DNA of 21,138 nucleotides from positions 33,005-54,142 of the forward strand of contig DBXY01000030.1 in assembly GCA_002309765.1 (NCBI GenBank). The letters run 5' to 3'. The first letter of the stretch is position 1, and every line of letters starts with the position of its first letter. Positions 1 through 6,862 of this stretch are shown in pieces. The stretch is from Verrucomicrobia bacterium UBA1200 (GTDB taxonomy: Bacteria > Verrucomicrobiota > Kiritimatiellia > RFP12 > UBA1067). The notes beneath the pieces were generated by a model that worked only from the letters and a program-made list of their open reading frames with translations, ran no database searches and was not told where the DNA came from. The position numbers and the translations under genes were made by a program.

Positions 1-986
1 CCTGCTACGACCACAACGGCAACATCATCCTGTATGTCTCCGAGACGGGGAGCATCGCCGCGCAGTACACATACGACCCATACGGAAACGTAGTGGAGAC
101 ATACGGCAATCTCGCTGAGGCTTTCTCGTTTGGCTTCAGCACGAAGTACCACGACCGCGAGACCGGCATGGTTGGCTACCAGCGCAGGTTCTACCGTCCC
201 GACCTTGGCCGCTGGCTCAACCGCGATCCAATCGAGGAAGATGGAGGCGAAAATCTTTATGTGTTCTGCCAGAATAATGCGATTTTCTATTATGATCCTA
301 ATGGCGAATCGTTTGAAGATGTCTCAAACTTTTGCGCTGGAGCTGGCGATTCTTTAACTTTTGGACTTACACGTTTGTTTAGGCGCGGACTTAATCGTAT
401 GATAGAAGGAACATGGGATGACCCAGCTGACATTGAGAGTTCTGCTTATTCTGCAGGAGAATATACGGAGATCGCTGTAGAAATAGCCGTTTCTTTAGGA
501 GGTGCGACACTTCGTCATGTTGCCAAGCATTCTTCACGACAAATGCTCGAAAAGGGAGCGAGAAATGCTTATAGAAATGCACATAATATTTCTGGGGGCG
601 TAGTGCATCATATCAACCCTATCAAAGGGCATCCACCAGTCAAGGGAATGAAAGGTGGCAAGATTGCGAGATATCCTCTTCCGTTTGAATGGGCAGCACG
701 CGGTGAATGGAATCTAACATGGTACGCTACCGCAGCTGAACATAATGCAGCACACAGATGGATGATGCAGTTAGAATCACTTGATAAGTTTAGGGAAATA
801 ACGCTTGGAACACGACAATTAGGGAATAGAATCATCAATAAACTAAACTCATCAAGCGATACAAAATGCTGGGACTCGATAGATTTGAATGTTTATTTCT
901 ACTACTCTATTGACAGTGGGGCAAACATCAATGGCATTCCTGAAAGTGTGTCCATTTCCATTGAACAGTATGGGAGACGGCAATGA
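1..986 (+). CDS. RHS-repeat protein, C-terminal end with putative HNH-type nuclease toxin tip (5' partial)
   Basis: The reading frame is open from the left edge (first full codon at 3) to a TGA at 984-986, so only about 327 C-terminal residues are present. Nt 3-300 encode the end of an RHS core: YDPYGN, a YQRRFYRPDLGRW segment, then RDPIEEDGG, NLYVF and YDPNG, the usual junction before the variable tip. After it the DNA becomes clearly more AT-rich, typical of exchangeable RHS tips. The tip has a linker (GAGDSLTFGLTR), then VVHHINPIKGH at about nt 600-632 and EHNAAH at about nt 738-755. Paired His residues followed by H-x3-H look like the metal and catalytic residues of HNH/treble-clef nucleases. 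The nuclease assignment is inferred from this spacing only. RHS proteins generally deliver such tips into competing cells. The 4-nt overlapping downstream gene is its probable immunity partner. Confidence 0.85.
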   Translation, partial: CYDHNGNIILYVSETGSIAAQYTYDPYGNVVETYGNLAEAFSFGFSTKYHDRETGMVGYQRRFYRPDLGRWLNRDPIEEDGGENLYVFCQNNAIFYYDPNGESFEDVSNFCAGAGDSLTFGLTRLFRRGLNRMIEGTWDDPADIESSAYSAGEYTEIAVEIAVSLGGATLRHVAKHSSRQMLEKGARNAYRNAHNISGGVVHHINPIKGHPPVKGMKGGKIARYPLPFEWAARGEWNLTWYATAAEHNAAHRWMMQLESLDKFREITLGTRQLGNRIINKLNSSSDTKCWDSIDLNVYFYYSIDSGANINGIPESVSISIEQYGRRQ

Positions 987-1480
987 CAACAACATTCTTA
1001 CTTTTGTGCATAGGTGCTAATCTACTGTTTTTTCTGTTGCGGCGCTTTGAAGCAAGGGAAAAATCCTGTCCGAACTATATTCCAGATGACGGTGTTACAA
1101 TCGAATTGCTATCCCAGGTTCCGTCAACAATAATAAAATATGGTAAGAAAGCAGATGGACAAATACCATGTAGCACTGTCTTACCATGTTCCATTAGATC
1201 ATTTTTCAGCGAATATGAGAGCCTTTGCTTTGATGGAGAAGGAGTTGTCCTTTCAAGAAAATTCATAGAAGTTCCCTATAGTGGCAATGCTGACTTTTTA
1301 CAAATCGGGACTTTGTCATACGGGGAGGATGTTGTTCTTGTTCGGAGATCTGAAAAAGATTCCAGTGTTTACATAGTAGGTTGTGAGGATGATGATCCTG
1401 CACATCCTGAATTGTATGCAACAAGTTTTGAGAAGTTTCTTGCCATGTGTATCGGGCAATATATCATTGAAAATAAGTGA
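983..1480 (+). CDS. candidate immunity protein for the RHS toxin, SUKH (SMI1/KNR4)-like
   Basis: The ATG at 983 overlaps the toxin stop (ATGA), so the two are translationally coupled, as toxin-immunity pairs usually are. The 165-residue product starts with a hydrophobic segment (residues about 3-19, FLLLCIGANLLFFLL) followed by RRFEAREK, so it is probably anchored to the inner membrane with its domain in the cytoplasm. The rest is acidic. A segment DFLQIGTLSYGEDVVLVRR, then a VYIV strand, an acidic loop (CEDDDPAHPE) and SFEKFL near the C-terminus, resembles the SUKH/SMI1-KNR4 immunity fold, where a final 'SF..FL' helix is common. That family call is tentative. The immunity role rests mainly on position. 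Base composition is AT-rich like the toxin tip, so the two probably travelled together. Confidence 0.6.
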   Translation: MTTTFLLLCIGANLLFFLLRRFEAREKSCPNYIPDDGVTIELLSQVPSTIIKYGKKADGQIPCSTVLPCSIRSFFSEYESLCFDGEGVVLSRKFIEVPYSGNADFLQIGTLSYGEDVVLVRRSEKDSSVYIVGCEDDDPAHPELYATSFEKFLAMCIGQYIIENK

Positions 1481-1566
1481 GCGAATTGAATGAAACACCT
1501 TGAAATGATGTGTCACCGACAAGTGTGGCAATGTAGTTGAACTTTATTATTATAGGGAGATATCAA

Positions 1567-1725
1567 ATGAATGATGACAAGCAATATCTTTTTACAGCAA
1601 ACGGAAGCTATTTTGGGCATTGCCTCATTGCCGCCGTGTTTTTGTTCCCAGTTGTATATGGCGTTATTGACCGAGGTTTTGTAGATCTTGTCCCGTTTTA
1701 TGATAGGTTAGCACTTTCTTCTTGA
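1567..1725 (+). pseudogene. short orphan membrane ORF, 3' end cut by IS insertion
   Basis: An ATG at 1567 is preceded by a good Shine-Dalgarno sequence (AGGGAG, 1554-1559), which supports this start over the in-frame ATG at 1537. The frame encodes 52 residues with one hydrophobic stretch (CLIAAVFLFPVVYGVI). The last six codons and the stop at 1723-1725 lie inside the left terminal repeat of the insertion sequence, which begins near 1707. The natural gene was therefore probably longer. I could not find its continuation after the right end of the element at 2894. The function is unknown. Its place behind a toxin-immunity pair suggests an RHS-associated orphan tip, a second immunity gene or some other small membrane protein. 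Confidence 0.4.
1707..1723 (+). repeat. left terminal inverted repeat of the IS3-family element
   Basis: GTTAGCACTTTCTTCTT matches the reverse complement of 2878-2894 at 15 of 17 positions, with the first ten bases identical. It lies 43 bp before the GTG start of orfA and falls inside the end of the upstream short ORF. Confidence 0.8.
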
Positions 1726-1765
1726 AGTCAAAGAAGAAAGCGAGTAGACATGAAGGACAAAATAC

Positions 1766-1957
1766 GTGAAGACCAGAACGGAGGCGGACAGGATCAAGGA
1801 ACTCGAGGCAGAGGTAAAGAGGCTCAGGCTGGCGCTTGCCGACGAGGTGCTCGACCACAAGATCGACGAGGCCGCGCTGCGCCTCATGTGCGGGCGCGCG
1901 GGGACGACGCCTGAGGAAGTAAAAAAAAAGAATGGTGGGGAATTGCCCACGACGTGA
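1766..1957 (+). CDS. IS3-family transposase OrfA, short form
   Basis: The frame starts with GTG at 1766, because a stop (TGA, 1751-1753) closes it just upstream. AAGGA lies about 9 nt ahead of the start. The 63-residue product is almost entirely a charged leucine-zipper-like helix (RIKELEAEVKRLRLALADEVLD, then AALRLMCG). In IS3 elements this zipper mediates OrfA/OrfAB oligomerisation. The N-terminal helix-turn-helix of usual OrfA proteins (about 100 residues) is absent here, and no room remains for it between the terminal repeat and this start. Near its end the gene runs through A9G at 1921-1930, where a -1 shift would join it to orfB. It also overlaps the orfB GTG start by 4 nt. Confidence 0.7.
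   Translation: MKTRTEADRIKELEAEVKRLRLALADEVLDHKIDEAALRLMCGRAGTTPEEVKKKNGGELPTT
1921..1950 (+). promoter_or_regulatory. programmed -1 frameshift site: A9G slippery run plus hairpin
   Basis: AAAAAAAAAG at 1921-1930 contains the IS3-type A6G slippery heptamer. Five bases downstream lies a hairpin (GTGGG 1935-1939, loop GAATTG, CCCAC 1946-1950). A -1 shift moves from the orfA frame into the orfB frame. It gives a continuous zipper-to-DDE fusion reading ...KKKEWWGIAHDVSEGN, with no stop before the TAG at 2419. This is the standard way IS3 elements make the active OrfAB transposase. Confidence 0.75.
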
Positions 1958-2805
1958 GCGAGGGGAACGAGGACGTGCCCGTGACGAAGATCTGCGACAG
2001 GTTCGGCAAGTCGACCGTGGCCTACTACAAGAACAGGAAGGCCCGTGCCCGGCTCGCGAACAAGGAGGACTTCATCCTCCTGCTTGCGAGGCGGGAGCGC
2101 ATGGTTAACCCCATGGCCGGCTGCAAGAAGGTTCTGCTGGCGATACGCCCGGAGATGGACAAGGAAGGTGTGTCCATGGGCATAAACAGGTTCTACGGTC
2201 TGATGAAGCGCAATGGCATGATGCTCCCGAAGCGCAAGAAATACTCGTGCGCGACGACGAAGCAGGACAAGTCCCTCGTGCCGTCGCCGAACCTCGTCAA
2301 GGGCATGGAGATAGACCGTCCGGACCAGGCCCTGTGCGCGGACATCACGTATGTCTACACGGAGGAGGGGTTCCTGTTCCTCTCGCTGATGATGGACATG
2401 TACGTGCGCGAGATCGTCTAGGCGGTATGCGACTCGCTCAAGACGGAAGGCCCTCTGGAGGCCCTGAAGATGGCATCAAAGGCAATCGGGGACGTGGCTG
2501 GCGTCGTGGCGCATTCCGACAGGGGATGCCAGTATGCGTCACATGCGTACCGCGAGTTTCTGGACGCGCTCGGATGGAAGTCGAGCATGACCGAGGAGCT
2601 GCACTGCTATGAGAACGCGATGGCCGAGCGGCTCAACGGCATTCTCAAGGGAGAGTATTTCCTCGACCGTCACTTCAAGACGAAGGCGGAGGCGCGCAAG
2701 GCGATCGCGGAGGCGATCAGGGTCTACAACCACCGACGCCTCCACGAGAGCCTGGGCTACAAGACGCCGGCCACGTTCCGCGCAGAGTGGAAGGAGGTGG
2801 CGTGA
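1954..2805 (+). pseudogene. IS3-family transposase OrfB (DDE integrase), interrupted by an in-frame TAG
   Basis: The frame runs from GTG 1954 to TGA 2803-2805 and is broken only by TAG at 2419-2421. It has an HTH_21-like region (about residues 50-95), then an rve-type catalytic core. The acidic triad is visible: D130 in CADITYV, D189 in HSDRG and E225 in NAMAERLNG, with 35 residues between the last two as in IS3 (DD35E). The C-terminus has the typical YNHRRLHESLGYKTPA motif. The TAG falls between IV and AV, where IS3 transposases usually have two residues (often G-W or S-Y). One codon therefore seems to be missing as well as a nonsense codon present. Without readthrough the product ends after D130 and cannot be catalytic. 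Confidence 0.85.
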
Positions 2806-2839
2806 TGCCCGCCGGAAATGATTTCACGTAGTGCCGCAC

Positions 2840-2856
2840 GGGCGGAAGTCCCGCCC
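2840..2856. terminator. possible hairpin terminator after the transposase
   Basis: GGGCGG (2840-2845), loop AAGTC, CCGCCC (2851-2856) is a perfect 6-bp GC stem, 34 nt past the orfB stop and inside the IS right end. No T-run follows, so it may act as a weak or Rho-assisted terminator, or only as an RNA or DNA structure in the element. Confidence 0.35.
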
Positions 2857-2877
2857 TGCCGTCAAACAACACAACCA

Positions 2878-2894
2878 AAGAACGAAGTGCTAAC
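2878..2894 (-). repeat. right terminal inverted repeat of the IS3-family element
   Basis: AAGAACGAAGTGCTAAC is the complement of the left repeat at 1707-1723, with two mismatches. It marks the probable right boundary of the element. Confidence 0.8.
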
Positions 2895-3135
2895 TTCTAA
2901 CCGTGACTTGACAACCAGCGGCCATTCTCCACTACTTTGCGGCTCTGCGAGAAATTATAATGAATCTCTTGTAGTTTTGTAGTGCGCAGAAGTAAACGAG
3001 CCTCCTTCCCATGGGAAGATTACGGGTCGGGCGGCGGGATGCACTGCAAAAAAGTAATGAAATTATTGGCTTTATTTTTTGCCTGAACAGGGGTATCATT
3101 TTAGCATTGTTTTTCAGGACGGAAAGGGGTTTGGC
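2895..3135. other. intergenic region between the IS and the lipoprotein genes
   Basis: I see no supported gene in about 240 bp here. A perfect TATAAT lies at 2956-2961 without a good -35 at proper spacing. A 14-bp perfect palindrome, CTTCCCATGGGAAG, lies at 3005-3018. An AT-rich stretch follows at about 3050-3115, with TATCAT at 3093-3098 as a possible -10. The promoter for the lipoprotein genes is most likely in this region. GGAAAGGGG just before 3136 is a clear ribosome binding site. Confidence 0.4.
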
Positions 3136-3915
3136 ATGAAGCGAGCTTTTCGGACGTTGGCGTTGGCGGTTTTGGCGGTTGCCGCCGGCTGCATGACCAA
3201 TTACTATGAACAGAGTTATTCCCCGTTGGACGATGCGGACGGTTTCACGCCGGTGCGGTCTTCCGTGAAACCGGCGGATGTGGAGTTGCGTCTGGCGGGA
3301 TCGGAAGATGACGTGCTGGATATCATCGAGGCCGGATTCGCGCCGGTGGGTGTAAGCGCTTTCGAGGGGGAATATGAGCCGTTGGCCGGTGCCGTGGACA
3401 CGGCGGTGGAGCAGGGGGCTTCGCTGGCGTTGGTGGATATCCGGTTCAAGGAAACCCGGCAGCGGTCGTCGGTCGTTTATGTCCCAACGTATTACACCAC
3501 CTATGTAACGGGGTGGGATCCGCCTCCGCCCCACCGTCACTACCACCACGCCCACCCGCCGCTGGTTTATTCCGAGACTTACACCACTACCGGATGGAAC
3601 GCGGTCCCGGTGCAGCAGAATGTGGACATTTACACCCACAATGTGATGTTCTTCCGCAAAATCGATGTGTCCGGTCTCTATGGCGTCGAGTTGCAGGTGC
3701 CGAAGCGCCTTCCCGACGAACCCCTCGACAGCGCGGTGGAAGTGCGGGTCAAAGCGGTGTTCCGCGGTTCTCCCGCTGAACGCGACGGCATCCGGCGCGG
3801 CCAAATCGTAAAATCTGTCAACGGGAGGCCGATTAAAACCCGTGCCGATGTTGAGCCGTTTTTAGAGCGCGGGAATCGGTCAATCGCCAAACTGGAGGTG
3901 GAAGATGCGAAATAA
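3136..3915 (+). CDS. PDZ-domain lipoprotein with His/Pro-rich tract
   Basis: The start at 3136 is chosen because GGAAAGGGG precedes it and because it puts a clean lipoprotein signal at the N-terminus (KR, hydrophobic core, VAAG then C19). The earlier in-frame ATG at 3079 would spoil this signal. The mature protein would be lipid-anchored, probably at the outer membrane facing the periplasm. Residues about 55-110 (LDIIEAGFAPVGVSAFEG, then GASLALVDIRF) resemble the N-terminal part of other bacterial PDZ lipoproteins. Residues 129-142 form a Pro/His run (PPPPHRHYHHAHPP) that could bind metal. Residues about 203-256 look like a PDZ domain (AVFRGSPAERDGIRRGQIV, then VNGRPI), which binds peptide tails. 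No protease domain is present. The downstream lipoprotein gene overlaps by 11 nt, so the two probably act together. Specific function unknown. Confidence 0.8.
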   Translation: MKRAFRTLALAVLAVAAGCMTNYYEQSYSPLDDADGFTPVRSSVKPADVELRLAGSEDDVLDIIEAGFAPVGVSAFEGEYEPLAGAVDTAVEQGASLALVDIRFKETRQRSSVVYVPTYYTTYVTGWDPPPPHRHYHHAHPPLVYSETYTTTGWNAVPVQQNVDIYTHNVMFFRKIDVSGLYGVELQVPKRLPDEPLDSAVEVRVKAVFRGSPAERDGIRRGQIVKSVNGRPIKTRADVEPFLERGNRSIAKLEVEDAK

Positions 3916-4534
3916 AATCTCTGCGTTTGCCTTTTTGGTTCTGGCAATGTGCGTTTCCGGTTGCCTGTATTGGGACTCCGGATACACGGTGAACCGTCCG
4001 GTGGCGGCGCACCGGATTTCCGCCGCGAACCGGGTGCCGGTCTCCTTTAACGTGACGCTGATTGCGATGATGCCGGAAGCTTTCGGCTGCCCCGGCGAAC
4101 TCGAGTTGCGGGAAAAGGTGCAGGCGGCGTTGAAGGCGACCGGGGTGTTTTCGGAAGTAACCTATGCCGCCGATGACGGGGCTTCGTACCACCTTAATTT
4201 CGTGTTCCGGCAGGGCGGGCTTTCCCCTGTCGCGGAGATGAATTCCGAGACGCTGTCGCTGTTTTCATTGGGGCTGATCCCGATGGTCGGCACCTGCACA
4301 TTGGACGGAGCGGTAACCTGCACTTTGGGCGGCCAACAGCTTTACGCGACCGTTTGCGCGGAGAAGTTGCGCCGTTTGACGTGGCTACCGCTGTTGCCCG
4401 CCGCGCCGTTCTGCAACGCCTGGACGGCTTGGGATGCGGTGTCCGGCGGAATCGTGAACGCGTTGGCCGAGGCGGCTGCCGAGGAGCATTGCCGCCGTTA
4501 CAGCTCCGGCCCGGTTACGTCAACCGCAGAATGA
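3905..4534 (+). CDS. hypothetical lipoprotein
   Basis: The 209-residue product begins with a lipoprotein signal (MRNK, hydrophobic core, VSG then C20), so it is exported and lipidated. The start overlaps the end of the PDZ lipoprotein gene by 11 nt and has GGAGG about 10 nt upstream, which indicates co-translation. The middle (residues about 70-100: ELREKVQAALKATGVFSEVTYA) looks like an alpha/beta unit of the kind seen in periplasmic proteins that compute a 'difference between paralog subunits'. It is followed by hydrophobic stretches (LSLFSLGLIPMVG, LTWLPLLPAAPF) that may be amphipathic or membrane-embedded. I do not recognise a family with confidence. The gene ends 19 nt from the stop of the convergent minus-strand operon, with no visible terminator between them. 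Confidence 0.7.
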   Translation: MRNKISAFAFLVLAMCVSGCLYWDSGYTVNRPVAAHRISAANRVPVSFNVTLIAMMPEAFGCPGELELREKVQAALKATGVFSEVTYAADDGASYHLNFVFRQGGLSPVAEMNSETLSLFSLGLIPMVGTCTLDGAVTCTLGGQQLYATVCAEKLRRLTWLPLLPAAPFCNAWTAWDAVSGGIVNALAEAAAEEHCRRYSSGPVTSTAE

Positions 4535-4553
4535 CCGCCTTTCGCTGGCCGCA

Positions 4554-5528
4554 TTAAGATTGCCGGTTGGTGATTAGCCGCAACACGGTGGCTTCGGTGA
4601 CGATGCCGATTACGGCGTGGTTTTCCGTTACGCAGAGCATGGGCGATTTTTTCGCGCGCATCTTGGGTAACAGATTGTCGGCCAGTTCGTTGGCGTTGAT
4701 GAAGCACGCCGGCGTCATGCGGTTGCTGCAACTGGTCTTGGGATTGGTTCGCGCAAAAAGCTCTTCAATTACGTTGATTATCCCGATACAGCGGGTTTTG
4801 TCGGTGTCAAAGACCGGTAAGCGGAAATGCCCGGTTTCGCGGGCCAAGCTGTAGCATTGCGCGATGGTCATGCGTTTGGAGGCTTTGACCACCCTGTCGA
4901 TAGGGGTCATGATGTCCTTGGCGCATTTACTTTGCAGTTTCAATATCCGGCGAAAGACCGCGGTTTCGTATGGCGAAATGCTGGCACCCTCAAGCCGGTC
5001 GCTGACCACGGATTCCAGGAAATCGCGGGTGACCAGGAACTCGCCTTGATTGGGCGAATCGCGGCATTCTTTCGGGGTGAACCATTTGGTGATGAACAAG
5101 ACGAATCTGGTCAGCGGGTCGAGCGCCCGGTCGCAAAAGGCGAATATTTTCGCCACCCGCACGGTGCGGCGCAGCGGGCGGGACCGGAAGTAAAGTTTGG
5201 GCAGGTATTCGCAAAAGTAAAGCACCGCCACCGCCATTGTGGCCGACCAGACACTTTCGCGCGCGTTGCTCATTTCCAGCTGCTTGGCGACGCTGCCGGT
5301 CAAGGTTGCCACGATAACGTGAAAAAGGTTGTTTCCCACCAGCACCGTGGCGAGAAAGCGTTGCATGTTGTTCTGGAATTCGAGCAGTATTTCCGCCGGT
5401 TTTACGTTATTGCGCGCCCAATGGAGCAACCGTGCGGGATTTATGGAGTTCATGCCGCATTCGGTTCCGGAGAAGAACGCGGTGATCAACATACAGAGGG
5501 GCAGGCATAACAGCGTGAATATGATCAT
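4554..5528 (-). CDS. CNNM/DUF21-CBS membrane protein, degenerate CorC/HlyC paralog
   Basis: The 324-residue product has an N-terminal CNNM (DUF21) transmembrane domain: hydrophobic 2-19, then SGTEC, LVGNNLF at about 63-69, and CEYLPK at 106-111. The last corresponds to the family's G-E-x-x-P-K motif with Gly replaced by Cys. A cytoplasmic CBS pair follows (about 203-320), with KDIMTPIDRVV at 204-214 and a weak second CBS half. The C-terminal CorC_HlyC domain of full-length members is missing. CNNM/CorC proteins are associated with magnesium or other divalent cation efflux, regulated through nucleotide-binding CBS domains. Its start overlaps the stop of the upstream paralog by 4 nt, so the two are probably made together and may form a heterodimer. 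This is the last gene of the minus-strand unit. Confidence 0.85.
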   Translation of the reverse strand: MIIFTLLCLPLCMLITAFFSGTECGMNSINPARLLHWARNNVKPAEILLEFQNNMQRFLATVLVGNNLFHVIVATLTGSVAKQLEMSNARESVWSATMAVAVLYFCEYLPKLYFRSRPLRRTVRVAKIFAFCDRALDPLTRFVLFITKWFTPKECRDSPNQGEFLVTRDFLESVVSDRLEGASISPYETAVFRRILKLQSKCAKDIMTPIDRVVKASKRMTIAQCYSLARETGHFRLPVFDTDKTRCIGIINVIEELFARTNPKTSCSNRMTPACFINANELADNLLPKMRAKKSPMLCVTENHAVIGIVTEATVLRLITNRQS

Positions 5529-6862
5529 GCCAGAACCCCCTTGCTGTCTTCAAGCAAATCTTTGGCTTCGACCTCGGGAAGCCCGTCGATGTCAATATCC
5601 AGGTCGCTGTCGTTGTCTTCGCCGGTAAGCTCGATTCTGACCAGGGTGATGCGCCGACGGCGCATTTTAAGCACTGTCGCCCGGCAATCCTGCGCTTCAA
5701 CCACCGTGCCCTGTTCTGGTATCTTTCCGGCGTGGAATGATATCCATCCGGAGATCCGGTCCGCGTCGTGGGCGACCAATTCCAGCCCGGTGGTACGGTT
5801 GATTTCCTCCAGACTGGTGGTCCCGAGAACTTTCCACCGGCGCTTGCCCGGAATGCTGATATCGGTGATCGGATCTTCCTCTTTGTCATTGCTTATCACC
5901 GGTTCTGCGACCAATTCCAGAATGTCACCCAAGGTGATTATTCCTGCCGTTCCGCCGTATTCATCCGACACGCAGGCGATTTTCATTTTAGTGGTTTGGA
6001 ATTTCAGCAACAGCTTGTCCAAAGTTATGTTTTCCGGCACAAACAACGCGTTATGGCTGGCGGCGGCGAAGTCGCGGTTGGGATCAAGCAAATATTGGGC
6101 GACGTCCAGAAAGCCTTGGATTGCATCCGGAGTGCGGTTGAAAATGGGCATATACCGGAAGTGCGAAGCGTCGATGGCGGCCAACTGCTGCTCTTTCGGC
6201 AAGTCGACGTCTACGCCCACGATATCGATACGCGGGGTCATTTCGTCGCTGGCCCGCAGCTCCGATAGCCGCAGTATGCCGTCCATCATGTCAACCTCTT
6301 CTTGGTCGAGGTTGCCCTGTTCCTTGCTGGCTTCGACGATTTCCATCAACTCATCGTCATTAAGCGCACGGCGCTCGGAACGGAAAATTTTCCGGATCAG
6401 GGGGTGGGCGCCGGTGGCGTTTTTTAGAAATTCGCTAAACGGCTTGATTGGACGGATCAAGTGGGGCAAAGTGCTGGCGAACAGCGGCACGAGCCGTTCC
6501 TGATGGGTGATGGCGAACCGTTTGGGTGTGACTTCGCCAAACAGCAGGAGCAGTATGGTTACCACCACCACGGAAACGATTCCGGCATAACCCGGACACA
6601 CTTTCCTTGTGAGATGGTACCCGATGGTGGCGATGGCAAAATTGACCAGATTATTGCCGACTAGAATGGTGGATAACAGGATTGCCGGATCATGCAGCAG
6701 CTCTTCAAGCCGCTTGGATATTTCCGGCGAATGCTTGCGGATGTTTTCACGCTGCGCCGGGCTGAGCGACAACAGCGCGGTTTCGCTGCTGGAGAAATAG
6801 GCCGACAAAAAAAACAGTATCACCAGCAGGACGCAGAGTATGGCAGTAACGGCAGCGTTCAT
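5525..6862 (-). CDS. CNNM/DUF21, CBS and CorC_HlyC domain protein (hemolysin C/CorC family)
   Basis: The 445-residue product has the full family layout. The CNNM domain (about 1-180) has SSSETALLSLSPAQ at 24-37, GNNLVNFAIAT at 69-79 and LFGEVTPKRFA at 107-117. Two CBS domains follow (about 203-325), including DEMTPR at 206-211 and the diagnostic SDEYGGTAGIITLGDILE at 299-316. A CorC_HlyC domain comes last (about 342-412). Family members are inner-membrane proteins linked to Mg2+/Co2+ efflux or resistance. The older name 'hemolysin' does not imply a toxin. The start overlaps the upstream LolA-like gene by 4 nt and the stop overlaps the downstream paralog by 4 nt. The acidic tail after 413 (EDNDSDLDIDIDG) may be a divalent-ion-binding or regulatory segment, but that is speculation. 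Confidence 0.9.
   Translation of the reverse strand: MNAAVTAILCVLLVILFFLSAYFSSSETALLSLSPAQRENIRKHSPEISKRLEELLHDPAILLSTILVGNNLVNFAIATIGYHLTRKVCPGYAGIVSVVVVTILLLLFGEVTPKRFAITHQERLVPLFASTLPHLIRPIKPFSEFLKNATGAHPLIRKIFRSERRALNDDELMEIVEASKEQGNLDQEEVDMMDGILRLSELRASDEMTPRIDIVGVDVDLPKEQQLAAIDASHFRYMPIFNRTPDAIQGFLDVAQYLLDPNRDFAAASHNALFVPENITLDKLLLKFQTTKMKIACVSDEYGGTAGIITLGDILELVAEPVISNDKEEDPITDISIPGKRRWKVLGTTSLEEINRTTGLELVAHDADRISGWISFHAGKIPEQGTVVEAQDCRATVLKMRRRRITLVRIELTGEDNDSDLDIDIDGLPEVEAKDLLEDSKGVLA

Larger units (their letters stand above)
1707..2894 (+). mobile_element. IS3-family insertion sequence (about 1.19 kb, probably inactive)
   Basis: The element is bounded by 17-bp imperfect inverted repeats (15 of 17 identical), GTTAGCACTTTCTTCTT at 1707-1723 and the complement of GTTAGCACTTCGTTCTT at 2878-2894. 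It has a short orfA, an A9G slippery run with a following hairpin, and an orfB with the DDE residues of IS3 transposases. Its GC-rich coding bias contrasts with the AT-rich toxin/immunity DNA to its left. No target duplication is obvious next to these repeats (left flank ...GATAG, right flank TTCTA...), so the exact ends may lie a few bases further out, or one flank has changed. orfB has an in-frame stop, so this copy is probably not autonomous. Confidence 0.85.

Noticed and set aside
2908..2961. TTGACA (2908-2913) and TATAAT (2956-2961) as one promoter
   Set aside because: The spacing is 42 nt, far beyond the usual 16-18 nt, so they cannot work as a single sigma-70 promoter.
2932..3804. Long minus-strand frame opposite the PDZ lipoprotein gene
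   Set aside because: Arg/His-rich, no recognisable domain, and it covers the antisense of a well-supported lipoprotein gene.
4535..4553. Bidirectional terminator between the convergent operons
   Set aside because: No stem or T-run is visible in or near the 19-nt gap.
4827..5510. Plus-strand frame opposite the short CNNM gene
   Set aside because: Shadow of the CNNM-CBS gene, which has clear family motifs on the other strand.
5541..6503. 320-codon plus-strand frame opposite the CorC/HlyC gene
   Set aside because: Ser/Arg-rich antisense translation without domains; the minus-strand gene is strongly supported.
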